This document shows, piece by piece, positions 26,364 to 35,902 of a stretch of DNA of 64,000 nucleotides. Position 1 is the stretch's first letter. Every line of letters begins with the position of its first letter. Source of the stretch: Candidatus Schekmanbacteria bacterium (lineage in GTDB: Bacteria; Schekmanbacteria; GWA2-38-11; J061); assembly GCA_016219965.1 (NCBI GenBank), contig JACRJM010000009.1:1-64000 (forward strand). Direction: 5' to 3'. The translations under genes were made by a program, and so were the position numbers. The notes beneath the pieces are model-generated. The model worked only from the letters and a program-made list of their open reading frames with translations. It searched no databases and was not told where the DNA came from.

Positions 26364-28136
26364 TTGAACAATTTCGCAGCAAACGATAAGGTTGAAGAGA
26401 TAAGAAGGGCATCTGATATCCTCGATATAATCTCGGAGTATGTATCTCTTACCAAATCGGGAAGAAACTATAAAGGACTTTGTCCATTCCACCATGAGAA
26501 GACTCCATCCTTTATGGTTTCACCTGACAAGCAGATATATCATTGCTTCGGATGCGGTGCAGGAGGGAATGTTTTTGCTTTTCTTATGAAACATGAAAAT
26601 CTGACATTTCCGGCTGTGCTCAAAAAACTTGCTGCGAAATACGGGATAAAGTTCAACGTTTCAGGTAACAGTAAAGAAGCGGAGCAGATTGACACGGTTT
26701 ACAAAATTAATGAAGAAGCATCCGTGTTTTTTTCCGCTGCACTCAGCAAGACAGTGGGAAAGAAAGCGCGGTCTTATCTTGATGAGAGAGGTATAGACGA
26801 GCTGATAATAAAAAAATTCAATGTAGGCTATGCTCCTGACAGCTGGGATTCGTTATCAACTTATCTCTCTCAAAAGAGATTTTCCAGAGAAGATATAGTG
26901 AAGTCAGGTCTTGTGGTGGAAAAACAAGATGGACGAGGTTACTACGACAGGTTCAGAGATAGGGTAATCTTCCCAATAGAAGACAGAGATGGAAAAGTAG
27001 TAGGCTTTGGAGGCAGAACAATTGGAACCGCTAAAGACGGAGCTAAATATATAAACAGTCCTGAGACTCCTATTTACAGGAAAGGAAAAATTCTTTACGG
27101 ACTGTCATATTCCAAAGAGCATATAAGAGAGGCAAAAACAGTTTTAATAACTGAAGGATATATGGATGCAATAACTGCTGTTAAATATGGCTTTAACAAT
27201 ATTGTGGCCACGCTCGGTACTGCTCTTACGGAAGATCATCTTAAGGTACTCAGGGCTTATACTGATAATTTAATACTTGTTTTTGATGCTGATGCAGCAG
27301 GAGTGAAGGCCGTTATACGTGCATGGGAAACGATAGCTGCCGCGGGTCTGTCATCAAAGGTGCTTGTTCTCCCTTCCGGAGAGGATCTTGACAGTTCTCT
27401 GAGGAACAGAGGGAGTGAGTTCGTGCAAAAACAGATATCTGACGCTGTAGACACCGGAGAATTTATTATTTCCGAGCTCGTAAAGCCATTTGACCTAAAG
27501 GATTCTGGGGAAAGGAAAAAAGCTCTGGACAGTATTTTTGAAGCGCTGTCAGCAGTTTCTGGTGTTTACAACATTGCTATTTATGGTTCTTTTATCGCTG
27601 AAATACTTAAGACTGATGAGAGGATTATTATTGAGGCTTTTAAAAGCGTGAACAGGAGTAAACGCTTAGGTGATGTAAAAAAAGACAATGAACTCCCTGA
27701 GAGAAGCAAAAATGTAAATAGCCTTGATGCGCATTTGCTTATGATTTCACTTGCTTCGAAAGAATGGGCATTGCGTGTATTCGAAGCAATAGATACTGCA
27801 GATATAGAAGACAGGCTTTTAAGTAGTATTGCTGAGAAACTTAAAGTGAGTATTCAGGACAAAGACAATATAGATATTGGAAGTATATGCCAGGAACTTG
27901 ATGAAACTTCCGCAGGTATATTAAGTGAGATAGCGTTTAGAAAGGAGGAAGTGATAGACATAAAAAAAAGCTTTGATGATTGCATCAACATGTTCAGACG
28001 CAGACAATATATAAGAGCACTGGAAATGAACAAGGCAGAGATCAAAAAAGCACTTTCAAATGGCAATGAAGGAGTTGTTGAACATCTGCTAAAAGAAAAC
28101 CAGAGGCTTCAATTTAATATTAAGGCGAAGTTTTAA
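26364..28136 (+). CDS. dnaG: DNA primase
   Basis: A 590-residue primase that makes RNA primers at the replication fork. The N-terminal CHC2 zinc finger reads CPFHHEKTPSFMV ending YHCFGCGAGG (about residues 40-66). The TOPRIM core (about 255-335) has ITEGYMDAI, GTALTEDHL and FDADAAG. The C-terminal DnaB-binding part is present but divergent. The TTG start is supported by AGGAGG just upstream. Between nif3 (8 bases) and rpoD (29 bases). Confidence 0.95.
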   Translation: MNNFAANDKVEEIRRASDILDIISEYVSLTKSGRNYKGLCPFHHEKTPSFMVSPDKQIYHCFGCGAGGNVFAFLMKHENLTFPAVLKKLAAKYGIKFNVSGNSKEAEQIDTVYKINEEASVFFSAALSKTVGKKARSYLDERGIDELIIKKFNVGYAPDSWDSLSTYLSQKRFSREDIVKSGLVVEKQDGRGYYDRFRDRVIFPIEDRDGKVVGFGGRTIGTAKDGAKYINSPETPIYRKGKILYGLSYSKEHIREAKTVLITEGYMDAITAVKYGFNNIVATLGTALTEDHLKVLRAYTDNLILVFDADAAGVKAVIRAWETIAAAGLSSKVLVLPSGEDLDSSLRNRGSEFVQKQISDAVDTGEFIISELVKPFDLKDSGERKKALDSIFEALSAVSGVYNIAIYGSFIAEILKTDERIIIEAFKSVNRSKRLGDVKKDNELPERSKNVNSLDAHLLMISLASKEWALRVFEAIDTADIEDRLLSSIAEKLKVSIQDKDNIDIGSICQELDETSAGILSEIAFRKEEVIDIKKSFDDCINMFRRRQYIRALEMNKAEIKKALSNGNEGVVEHLLKENQRLQFNIKAKF

Positions 28137-28165
28137 TTACAATTTAACGAAGGGGGTTATCCCGA

Positions 28166-29941
28166 ATGAGCAACAGAAACCTTGAAGAGATTAAGACACT
28201 CATCGATACGGGGAAGAAGAAAGGCTTCCTTACTTACGATGAGGTCAATGAAGTTCTTCCAGCGGGCATTACCGATAGCGAGGATATCGACGACATCATG
28301 ACAATGTTTGATGAGAATGAAATAGAAATAATAGATGCTAAACCTGTTTCTCTTGGGGTTAATGTACCTCTTGATGAAAAAGAAGGGTCTAGCGAAGATA
28401 ATGTTCATATTGATGAAGAAAAGATCATGACAATAACTGATGGTACTACCCCTGGCCTTCCAAAAAGTGATGATCCTGTCAGGATGTACCTTAGGGAAAT
28501 GGGGGCTGTTTCTCTTCTTAGCAGGGAAGGGGAAGTTGAGATAGCAAAAAAGATAGAACAGGCTGAACATCAGATTATAAATGCCGTCATTACAACTCCG
28601 TTGGCTATAAGTGATATAACTGATCTTGGTGAAAAACTGAAGAAAGGTAAAATCGAGATCGGAGATGTAATTACATTAAGTGATTTTGATGAATTTTATA
28701 CTGAGAAAGGCAAAAAAGAAGAGAAGAAAGCTATATCTATCCTTGAGAAAGTAAAAGTAAAGGAAAAACAGTATACAAAATTGCTCATAGAACTTCAGAA
28801 ACTGAGTCCTGACGGGAAGAAGTATGCTTCTCTTAAGGAGAAAGCCAGTGCTGTTCACAGGGACATTGTTGAGTATATTAAGGACTTACATCTTAACTCC
28901 AAACAGATAGACCGTATTGCGGCAAGGCTTGAAGCCCTCGTGCTTAAAGTTGAAGAGGTTGATAAGGAAATAAAGGACGCAGAAATAAAGATACTTGAAT
29001 ACAAGAAGAAACTTGCAAAATTGAAAGCAGCAGGAGGCAACGCGAAGAATTCAAGAAAGTCAGAGTTGCTTAAGATTATTGAAGAAGAGAACAAGGTCTT
29101 AAAGAATTCAAAAAGAAAGATAAAGAGAATAGAGTATGAAGTGAATCTTAGCAGTGAAGATCTTAAAAATACGGTAAGACTGATACAAAATGGCCGTATA
29201 ATAGACAAGAATGCAAAAGCAGAACTTGCAAAAGCTAATCTTCGCTTGGTTGTGAGCATAGCCAAGAAGTACACCAATCGAGGTCTTCAGTTCCTTGATC
29301 TTATACAAGAAGGGAACATCGGGCTCATGAAAGCTGTCGAGAAGTTTGAATACAAGAGAGGATACAAATTCAGCACCTATGCGACATGGTGGATCAGACA
29401 GGCAATAACAAGAGCAATAGCTGATCAGGCAAGAACCATAAGAATCCCTGTGCATATGATTGAGACGATTAATAAGCTTATAAGGACATCAAGACATCTT
29501 GTGCAGGAGAAAGGTAGAGAGCCAACTCCTGAAGAAATTGCAAGCAAGATGGAACTGCCAGAGGATAAAATCCGCAAGGTGCTTAAAATAGCAAAAGAGC
29601 CTATATCTCTAGAAACTCCTATAGGAGAGGAAGAAGACAGCCATCTTGGTGATTTCATAGAAGATACTAAGGCAATTTCTCCGGCTGAGGCTGTAATTGG
29701 ACTTGACTTAAAAGAAAAAGTGAGAGAAATACTAAAAACTCTTACGCCCAGAGAAGAAAAGGTTCTCAGGATGAGGTTCGGTATTGATGTTAATGCTGAA
29801 CACACTCTGGAAGAAGTGGGTAAGGATTTCAACGTAACCCGCGAGAGAATAAGACAAATAGAAGCTAAAGCATTGAGAAAGCTTAGGCATAAGAGCAGAA
29901 GCAGGAAACTAAGGCCATTTGTAAGCCTTGTTAACGGATAA
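28166..29941 (+). CDS. rpoD: RNA polymerase primary sigma factor (sigma-70)
   Basis: 591 residues. Region 1.1 is at 1-85, and region 1.2 opens with [14 protein letters not shown] near 106. A long charged, partly coiled insert (about 150-340) sits between 1.2 and 2.1. Region 2 is [27 protein letters not shown] with the -10-binding [10 protein letters not shown]. Region 3 starts at [13 protein letters not shown]. Region 4.2 has [22 protein letters not shown]. It directs housekeeping transcription; the TTGACA/TATAAT-like promoters seen here fit it. Confidence 0.96.
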   Translation: MSNRNLEEIKTLIDTGKKKGFLTYDEVNEVLPAGITDSEDIDDIMTMFDENEIEIIDAKPVSLGVNVPLDEKEGSSEDNVHIDEEKIMTITDGTTPGLPKSDDPVRMYLREMGAVSLLSREGEVEIAKKIEQAEHQIINAVITTPLAISDITDLGEKLKKGKIEIGDVITLSDFDEFYTEKGKKEEKKAISILEKVKVKEKQYTKLLIELQKLSPDGKKYASLKEKASAVHRDIVEYIKDLHLNSKQIDRIAARLEALVLKVEEVDKEIKDAEIKILEYKKKLAKLKAAGGNAKNSRKSELLKIIEEENKVLKNSKRKIKRIEYEVNLSSEDLKNTVRLIQNGRIIDKNAKAELAKANLRLVVSIAKKYTNRGLQFLDLIQEGNIGLMKAVEKFEYKRGYKFSTYATWWIRQAITRAIADQARTIRIPVHMIETINKLIRTSRHLVQEKGREPTPEEIASKMELPEDKIRKVLKIAKEPISLETPIGEEEDSHLGDFIEDTKAISPAEAVIGLDLKEKVREILKTLTPREEKVLRMRFGIDVNAEHTLEEVGKDFNVTRERIRQIEAKALRKLRHKSRSRKLRPFVSLVNG

Positions 29942-29958
29942 AAACTATTAAAGTTTCA

Positions 29959-30031
29959 GGGCCCATAGCTCAGCTGGAAGAGCCACCGGCTCATAACCGG
30001 TAGGTCCCTGGTTCGAACCCAGGTGGGCCCA
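29959..30031 (+). tRNA. tRNA with CAT anticodon (elongator Met, or Ile2 if lysidine-modified)
   Basis: A 73-base cloverleaf: acceptor GGGCCCA/TGGGCCC with discriminator A, D stem GCTC/GAGC, anticodon stem ACCGG/CCGGT around CTCATAA, T arm CCTGG-TTCGAAC-CCAGG. It is not the initiator: the acceptor is fully paired and the anticodon stem lacks the three G-C pairs. Methionine elongator and isoleucine-AUA (TilS substrate) cannot be separated by eye. It lies 17 bases after rpoD. Confidence 0.9.
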
Positions 30032-30109
30032 TATGTGGATAGATGATATGAGATTGAAAAAAAGAGGATGGGATAAAGATTGGAGAGGGGTTACTACTCC
30101 TTAAAATAA

Positions 30110-30139
30110 AAAGAGTGCAGAAATGCACTCTTTTTTTTT
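30110..30139 (+). terminator. Rho-independent terminator after rpoD-tRNA
   Basis: AAAGAGTGCA, loop GAAA, TGCACTCTTT, then a run of T. A perfect 10-base stem. Confidence 0.92.
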
Positions 30140-30252
30140 ATCTTTTATCGCAGATTGTTATTAATTTTGAAATACTAAGCAGGTGTATTCTCAGAGATTA
30201 TTTGCGTGGAACTTAAATCAAAGTATTATTTTTTTCCTGGAGGAAAACTGAA

Positions 30253-30966
30253 TTGGGAAGCAAAATTGATTTGTTAGTGAAGTTGCAGTATCTTGACCAG
30301 AATATCAATTCACTTGAAAGTACAAAAATTAAGATACCTGAAGAGTTAGAGTCAGCAAAGTCTGAAATGATCAGGGTTGAAAACAAACTGAAAGATGCAG
30401 AAAAAAAATATTCCGATTACCAGAAGGCTTTAAAGATTAAAGAAGGTGAAATAGATGATGAAAAGGAAAAGGTTAAAAAAAGCAGGGTAAGGCAGAATGA
30501 AGTAAAAACAAATGATGAATACCGTGCTCTTTTAAAAGAGATCGATTTTATAAACAGCAGAATAGACACCATTGAAGAAGAACTTATTAAGATGTTTGAT
30601 CTGGCGGAGCCATACAAGGAGGAGATAGCATCTGCTAAAAAAGAACTTGAAAATGAGAAGAAGCTGTATGATGAACAAATTATTATAAAGAATAAGGAAC
30701 TGCAGGATATTGAGAGTGAAATAAAATTCAGTCGTGAAGAAAGAGAAAAACTCATGATCGAGATAGATTCGGAAATTTATAGGATTTATGAGAGGTTATG
30801 CAAGTATAAAGAAAATATAGCTATTTCGAAGATAGGCAAAAGAGGAATATGTCAGCATTGTTCGGTTCTTATACCGCCACAGACAGTAAATGAAGTAATT
30901 GCTGATGACAAGGTGCTTTATTGCCCTAACTGTCAAAGAATACTTTATTACACTGATGATGTGTGA
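30253..30966 (+). CDS. Coiled-coil protein with C4 zinc ribbon (CT398/pfam02591 type)
   Basis: 237 residues. A Glu/Lys-rich antiparallel coiled coil covers about 5-180. It is followed by a zinc ribbon with CQHCSVLIPPQ and CPNCQRILYY. Structural relatives (Chlamydia CT398, Helicobacter HP0958/FlgZ) bind RNA or RpoN/FliA-associated partners; the exact role here is unknown. The TTG start has GGAGG at 30239-30243 just upstream. See 24361 for a shortened paralogue. Confidence 0.82.
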   Translation: MGSKIDLLVKLQYLDQNINSLESTKIKIPEELESAKSEMIRVENKLKDAEKKYSDYQKALKIKEGEIDDEKEKVKKSRVRQNEVKTNDEYRALLKEIDFINSRIDTIEEELIKMFDLAEPYKEEIASAKKELENEKKLYDEQIIIKNKELQDIESEIKFSREEREKLMIEIDSEIYRIYERLCKYKENIAISKIGKRGICQHCSVLIPPQTVNEVIADDKVLYCPNCQRILYYTDDV

Positions 30967-31019
30967 GCTGCTGAGAGTGTTTATCTTTTCCATTAGGTGC
31001 GTCTGTTGGAGGAGCCAAA

Positions 31020-32894
31020 TTGCCGGTTAGAAGGTTCCAGGAAAATGATATAAAAAATTTTGTTTCCCGTATAACATTTTTCCGCATAATCATCATTTCA
31101 TTGTTTTCTATCGTAATGTTTAAATTCTTCCTTTTGCAAATGATCGATTTTCGTAAGTTCTATACAATGTCTATTGACAACAAAATAGGGATGATTTCGA
31201 AGTCTGCATTAAGGGGAACGATTTATGACAGGAATGGAGTGATCCTAGCAAGGAACAATCCAAGCTTCGATGTAGCAGTGGTCCCAGAAGAAATAAAGTC
31301 GCAGAAGGATGTTATAATCAAACGCATTGGTTCTATCCTCTCTGTTCCGGACAACCAGCTTTTTCAGAATCTCTCAACAGCACAATCTTACAGGAAATAT
31401 GATCCTGTGATATTAAAGAGAGGTCTGGCAAGGGATGAAGTTGCAAGGCTTGAAGAAAACAGGGATGTTTTAAGATCTGTAGAAGTAAATATAGAAGAAA
31501 GAAGGCTTTACCCACTTGGGAACATAGCTTCCCAGGTACTGGGGTATATAGGTTTCCCCAGTCGAGATGACCTTCAGGCAAGAGAGAATCTCAGCATGAA
31601 TACATCTATAGGAAAACACGGAGTGGAAAAAATATATGATGATATACTTCGCGGTGAAGATGGATGGGAAGCGGTTTTAAAAGATACTTATGGACGAATA
31701 AAGGAAGCTAAGGGAAGGCAGAAGGTAGAACTAAGAACTCTTAGCAAAGAACCACAATCAGGGACAGATATAGTTTTAAACCTTGATGCAAATTTGCAGG
31801 CTTACGCTGAATCTCTTCTTGAAGGGAAAAAAGGCGCAATAGTAGCTATCGAACCGCAAACCGGTGAAGTTCTGGCAATGGTAAGCCAGCCCTCTTTTAA
31901 TCCAAATATCTTTGTCAACGGAATAAGCAGCAAAGAATGGCAGGAGCTTATTGGTACTAATGGCAATCCTATGATGAACAAAGCTATTGGCGGATCATAT
32001 CCGCCGGGTTCGGTGTTTAAGGTCATCACAACTATTGCGGGTTTAGAGACAGGAATTATAACTCCGGATACATCAGTACATTGCAGCGGTGAAATTACAA
32101 TAGGCAACAGAATTTTTCATTGCTGGAAAAAGGGAGGACATGGGACACTTAACCTTGATGGAGCTATAAGGAATTCATGTAATGTATTTTTCTATACCAT
32201 GGGGAAAAGATTGGGTGCAGATACTATACTTAAATACGCATCTATGCTTGGTTTCGGGAAATCTACAGGATTAGACTATCCATTTGAAATTCCCGGATCT
32301 CTTCCTGATAAGAAGCTTAAAGAAAAATCCTCTGTTACTCCTTCGTCAGCTAGCAACTCTTTGACTGTTGCTATTGGACAGGGTAATATTATGGTTACTC
32401 CAATACAGGTTGCCCGGATGATGGGTGCTGTTGCAACCTTTGGTAAACTTCCAAAGCCCAAGCTTTTAAGGAGCATAGGACATGAACCATTGAAAGAAGA
32501 AAAAATATCTTCAGATGACAATCTTAATTTGAACAGTGGGACTTTCGCAATTATTAGAAAAGCTCTGTGGGGTGTTGTAAACGGAGGTGGCACGGGAGGA
32601 GGAGCAAGAGCAGCGGGGATAGTAGTTGCGGGAAAAACAGGGACAGCTCAGGTAGTGACACGTTCAGTTATAAAGGCATATCAGGAAAAAGGATTACCAG
32701 TTCCGGAGCAATTGATGGATCATTCATGGTTTGCAGGTTTCGCACCATATGATGACCCTAAAATAGCTTTTGCGATTTTTGTGGAGCATGGTGGATCCGG
32801 TGGGAAAGCAGCAGCACCGATAGCAAAAAAACTTATAGAATTCTATTTTAAAGATAGCAACGATGGCGACGAAGAGCTAACATCACCAACTTAG
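31020..32894 (+). CDS. mrdA: Penicillin-binding protein 2 (elongasome transpeptidase)
   Basis: 624 residues. One N-terminal membrane helix (about 20-42) anchors a periplasmic protein. A PBP-dimer domain follows, then the transpeptidase domain with catalytic S331 (SVFK), S386-C-N388 and KTG in AGKTGTAQ (near 541). It cross-links peptidoglycan for side-wall growth. The usual partners mreBCD and rodA are not next to it. TTG start with GGAGGA upstream. Confidence 0.93.
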   Translation: MPVRRFQENDIKNFVSRITFFRIIIISLFSIVMFKFFLLQMIDFRKFYTMSIDNKIGMISKSALRGTIYDRNGVILARNNPSFDVAVVPEEIKSQKDVIIKRIGSILSVPDNQLFQNLSTAQSYRKYDPVILKRGLARDEVARLEENRDVLRSVEVNIEERRLYPLGNIASQVLGYIGFPSRDDLQARENLSMNTSIGKHGVEKIYDDILRGEDGWEAVLKDTYGRIKEAKGRQKVELRTLSKEPQSGTDIVLNLDANLQAYAESLLEGKKGAIVAIEPQTGEVLAMVSQPSFNPNIFVNGISSKEWQELIGTNGNPMMNKAIGGSYPPGSVFKVITTIAGLETGIITPDTSVHCSGEITIGNRIFHCWKKGGHGTLNLDGAIRNSCNVFFYTMGKRLGADTILKYASMLGFGKSTGLDYPFEIPGSLPDKKLKEKSSVTPSSASNSLTVAIGQGNIMVTPIQVARMMGAVATFGKLPKPKLLRSIGHEPLKEEKISSDDNLNLNSGTFAIIRKALWGVVNGGGTGGGARAAGIVVAGKTGTAQVVTRSVIKAYQEKGLPVPEQLMDHSWFAGFAPYDDPKIAFAIFVEHGGSGGKAAAPIAKKLIEFYFKDSNDGDEELTSPT

Positions 32895-32916
32895 AATAAA
32901 ATAAGAAAGGGGAAAA

Positions 32917-33858
32917 ATGCAACGTACGCTTGTTACCGGAGGTGCTGGATTCCTTGGATCACATCTTTCTGATAGGCTTTTAGCTGAAGGACATGAGGTT
33001 GTCTGCATGGATAATCTCATAACTGGTGATATGGACAATATCGCTCATCTGTTTGGGAATAAGCATTTTCATTTTATCAATTATGATGTGACGGAGTTTG
33101 TTTACGTTCCCGGAAAGGTTGACAATATACTACATTTTGCATCACCTGCAAGTCCTATAGATTACCTTGAATATCCTATACAAACTTTAAAGGTAGGGTC
33201 TCTTGGTACACACAAAGTACTTGGGCTGGCAAAGGAAAAGAAAGCAAGGTTTCTTCTTGCATCCACCTCGGAGGTTTACGGAGATCCTCTTATACATCCG
33301 CAGCCGGAGACATATTGGGGTAATGTCAACCCAATAGGCCCAAGAGGCGTTTATGATGAGGCAAAAAGATTTGCAGAGGCTATGGTAATGGCATATCACC
33401 GTTATCACGGAGTCGAAACAAGAATAGTAAGGATATTTAATACTTATGGCCCGAGAATGAGAATAAATGACGGAAGGGTTCTTCCAACTCATATGTGTCA
33501 GGCTCTCAGAGGGGAAGATATCACGGTTTTTGGTGATGGCGGACAAACAAGAAGTTTTTGCTATGTGTCAGACCTGGTTGAAGGAATTCTGAGACTTCTC
33601 AATTCAAATATAGTTGAACCGGTCAACATAGGAAACCAGGAAGAGATTACTATCCTTGATTTTGCTAAAGAGATTGTAGAACTGACAGGAAGCAGAAGTA
33701 AAATCATATTTAAGGAACTACCTCAGGATGATCCAAAAGTTCGCAGACCTGATATAACTAAAGCAAAACAGCTGCTTGGCTGGCAGCCAGCTGTCAACCG
33801 GAAAGAGGGACTCGCCAGAACCCTTGACTATTTCAAGCAAAAACTTAATCTTGCCTGA
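32917..33858 (+). CDS. UDP-glucuronate decarboxylase (UDP-xylose synthase) type SDR enzyme
   Basis: 313 residues, extended short-chain dehydrogenase fold. It has [10 protein letters not shown] (9-18), the UXS-typical [15 protein letters not shown] (near 68-82), STSEVYGDP, the catalytic Y-x3-K in [10 protein letters not shown] (near 145) and [10 protein letters not shown]. It converts UDP-glucuronate to UDP-xylose, a sugar donor for surface glycans. Two glycosyltransferases follow within 10 bases of each other, fitting a small glycan operon that begins after mrdA. Confidence 0.88.
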   Translation: MQRTLVTGGAGFLGSHLSDRLLAEGHEVVCMDNLITGDMDNIAHLFGNKHFHFINYDVTEFVYVPGKVDNILHFASPASPIDYLEYPIQTLKVGSLGTHKVLGLAKEKKARFLLASTSEVYGDPLIHPQPETYWGNVNPIGPRGVYDEAKRFAEAMVMAYHRYHGVETRIVRIFNTYGPRMRINDGRVLPTHMCQALRGEDITVFGDGGQTRSFCYVSDLVEGILRLLNSNIVEPVNIGNQEEITILDFAKEIVELTGSRSKIIFKELPQDDPKVRRPDITKAKQLLGWQPAVNRKEGLARTLDYFKQKLNLA

Positions 33859-33867
33859 TAAAGAAAA

Positions 33868-35073
33868 ATGTCAAAGATAGCAGTTGTCGACCTTCTTTTT
33901 CACTGGCCACCTGATGGTGGATCGAGAATTGATCTTAAAGAAGTATTCTCAAGAGTGGCGCAAAAGCATGAAGTGAAGTTTTTTGTTCCTGAGTTTATGC
34001 GCTATTACCCTCGGGGTGAAATTCTTACTCCCTTTAATGATTCGATAGAACTTGAGCTGATTCGTTTCAATGCAATTACTTATAACTTCTACCATGTCCC
34101 TACAAGGATAAAAAAAGTAGTAGATAAATTTAAACCTGATTATGTTTTTGTGGCTGACGGCGAGCTCATAAAACCTTATGTGATTGATGCTCTCAGGGAA
34201 TATAAACCTATATTACGATATTATTCATATGATAGCTTCTGTATAAAGGATTACGGGACTTTCTTTCATAATGGTAAAGTTTGTAACCGCTGTTATCTTG
34301 ATACGCCTCTTTATTGCATTAACTGCTCGTTAGCATGGATACTTAAATACAGGGCCCGGATGGCATCACATACATTCCTGACATCTCTTGCTTTTACTCC
34401 TCTTCTGTATAGGACTATCAAGCGTGGCCTGGCTTCGGCTTCAGCGATAATAGTGTATAATAACTATATTGCTGAGATAGTAAAACGTTTTAATCCTGAA
34501 TGCCTTGTCGTCCCTTCCGGTGTAGATATAGAAAGATTCTCTCCTGTTTCAGGAAAGGAGAGAAAAGGAAAATTTAAAGTTCTCATGGCGGGGAGAGTCG
34601 ATGACCCGGGGAAAGGATTTGATATACTTTACAGAGCTTGCAAGAAGCTCATCGCTATGGGACGGGACATAGAGCTTGTTATTACTGGTGAAAAGAAAGT
34701 GAGGGATGAATTTGTACGATCTGCAGGATGGCTTACACCTGATGAAATGCCCGGGCTATATAACGAGTGTGACATAAGTGTTGTTCCTTCTATCTGGATG
34801 GAACCTTTTGGAATGGTGGCCGTTGAGTCGCTTGCGTGTGGAATTCCGCTTATTGCAACAAGGACCGGCGGGCTTCAGAATATTATTGAAGAATGCAAGA
34901 ATGGTTTTCTTGTTGCCCCGGGTGATGTTGACGAGCTGGCTTCTGCTATTGACAGATTTATTTCTGACAGAGGATTGCTTGAAAAAATGAGTGTTGCAGC
35001 GCGTAAAAGCTCGGAAGACAGATATGATTGGGACAAGATTGTCAGTCAGGTTTACATGCCGCTCTTCGAATGA
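33868..35073 (+). CDS. Glycosyltransferase family 4 (GT-B fold)
   Basis: 401 residues. The C-terminal donor domain has VLMAGRVDDPGKGFDIL (near 232-248), PSIWMEPFGMVAVESLACG (near 308-326) and EX7E spacing typical of GT4. A four-Cys motif, CNRCYLDTPLYCINC (near 139-153), in the acceptor domain is uncommon and could bind a metal. Donor and acceptor sugars are unknown. The stop overlaps the next gene's ATG (ATGA). Confidence 0.85.
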   Translation: MSKIAVVDLLFHWPPDGGSRIDLKEVFSRVAQKHEVKFFVPEFMRYYPRGEILTPFNDSIELELIRFNAITYNFYHVPTRIKKVVDKFKPDYVFVADGELIKPYVIDALREYKPILRYYSYDSFCIKDYGTFFHNGKVCNRCYLDTPLYCINCSLAWILKYRARMASHTFLTSLAFTPLLYRTIKRGLASASAIIVYNNYIAEIVKRFNPECLVVPSGVDIERFSPVSGKERKGKFKVLMAGRVDDPGKGFDILYRACKKLIAMGRDIELVITGEKKVRDEFVRSAGWLTPDEMPGLYNECDISVVPSIWMEPFGMVAVESLACGIPLIATRTGGLQNIIEECKNGFLVAPGDVDELASAIDRFISDRGLLEKMSVAARKSSEDRYDWDKIVSQVYMPLFE

Positions 35074-35897
35074 AAATATCACTTTATATTCCATGCTTTA
35101 ACGCATCTCTTTATATTAAGCGGTGCCTCGAAGGGGTTTTTAACCAGAGCATCAATATAGACGAAGTGCTAATAATTGATGATGGAAGTACTGATAACAC
35201 AGTGCAGATTGCGTCTAAGTTCGATGTCAAAATAATATCTCATGAAAGCAACAAAGGTCTTGCCGCAGCAAGAAACACTGCCATAAAAAACTCGGCAGGA
35301 GATTATATAGCATCCCTTGATTCAGACTGTGTTCCAGAAAAAAACTGGATCGAAAAACTCATCCACGAATTCAGGGACAATAAGATTGCAGGAATAGGAG
35401 GGATGCTTGTCGAAGGATATCAGGATAAACCCGCTGACCTTTGGAGGGCGGTAAACATGCCCCAGCACTGGGGTAACGAACTGACTTATAATCCGGAATT
35501 TCTTTTTGGCAGCAATAATATTTTTCGTAAGGAAAGTCTTTTAAAGGTTGGTATGTACGATGAAGCTCTGGGGAATAACGGAGAAGACCACCATATATCT
35601 CAAAAACTCAAATCAATGAATTATGCCTTGATATATACTCCGGCTGCAAGAGCAGTCCATTTAAGGCAGGATACTGTTTCATCTATATTACGTACTCACT
35701 GGAATTGGTACAGGATGTTCCACGAACCCGTGAATATCGAAAATCTGAAATTCAGGACTCGATACAATCTCAGGACTTCGCGTGACAGGATAAAAGAGGA
35801 TATAAGGAATAGACAGTACAAACTGCTCTCCATTGATTTAATTCTTCCAGCCGATCAATTTATTAGAGACATCAGGTACTTTGTACGGAAAAGATAG
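35070..35897 (+). CDS. Glycosyltransferase family 2 (GT-A fold)
   Basis: 275 residues from the ATG that overlaps the GT4 stop as ATGA. An earlier in-frame start (35028) would lie inside GT4 and is not favoured, because the family fold begins at MKISLYIPCFNA. It has LIIDDGSTDNT, AAARNTAI and the metal-binding DSDC in SLDSDCVPEKNW, then GEDHHISQKL near residue 170. Linked to UXS and GT4 in one transcript. Confidence 0.87.
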   Translation: MKISLYIPCFNASLYIKRCLEGVFNQSINIDEVLIIDDGSTDNTVQIASKFDVKIISHESNKGLAAARNTAIKNSAGDYIASLDSDCVPEKNWIEKLIHEFRDNKIAGIGGMLVEGYQDKPADLWRAVNMPQHWGNELTYNPEFLFGSNNIFRKESLLKVGMYDEALGNNGEDHHISQKLKSMNYALIYTPAARAVHLRQDTVSSILRTHWNWYRMFHEPVNIENLKFRTRYNLRTSRDRIKEDIRNRQYKLLSIDLILPADQFIRDIRYFVRKR

Positions 35898-35902
35898 AAA
35901 TC

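Noticed and set aside
35028-35069. Fourteen extra N-terminal residues on the family 2 glycosyltransferase.
   Set aside because: They lie inside the preceding gene, and the family fold begins at MKISLYIP. The ATGA overlap at 35070 is the normal coupling.
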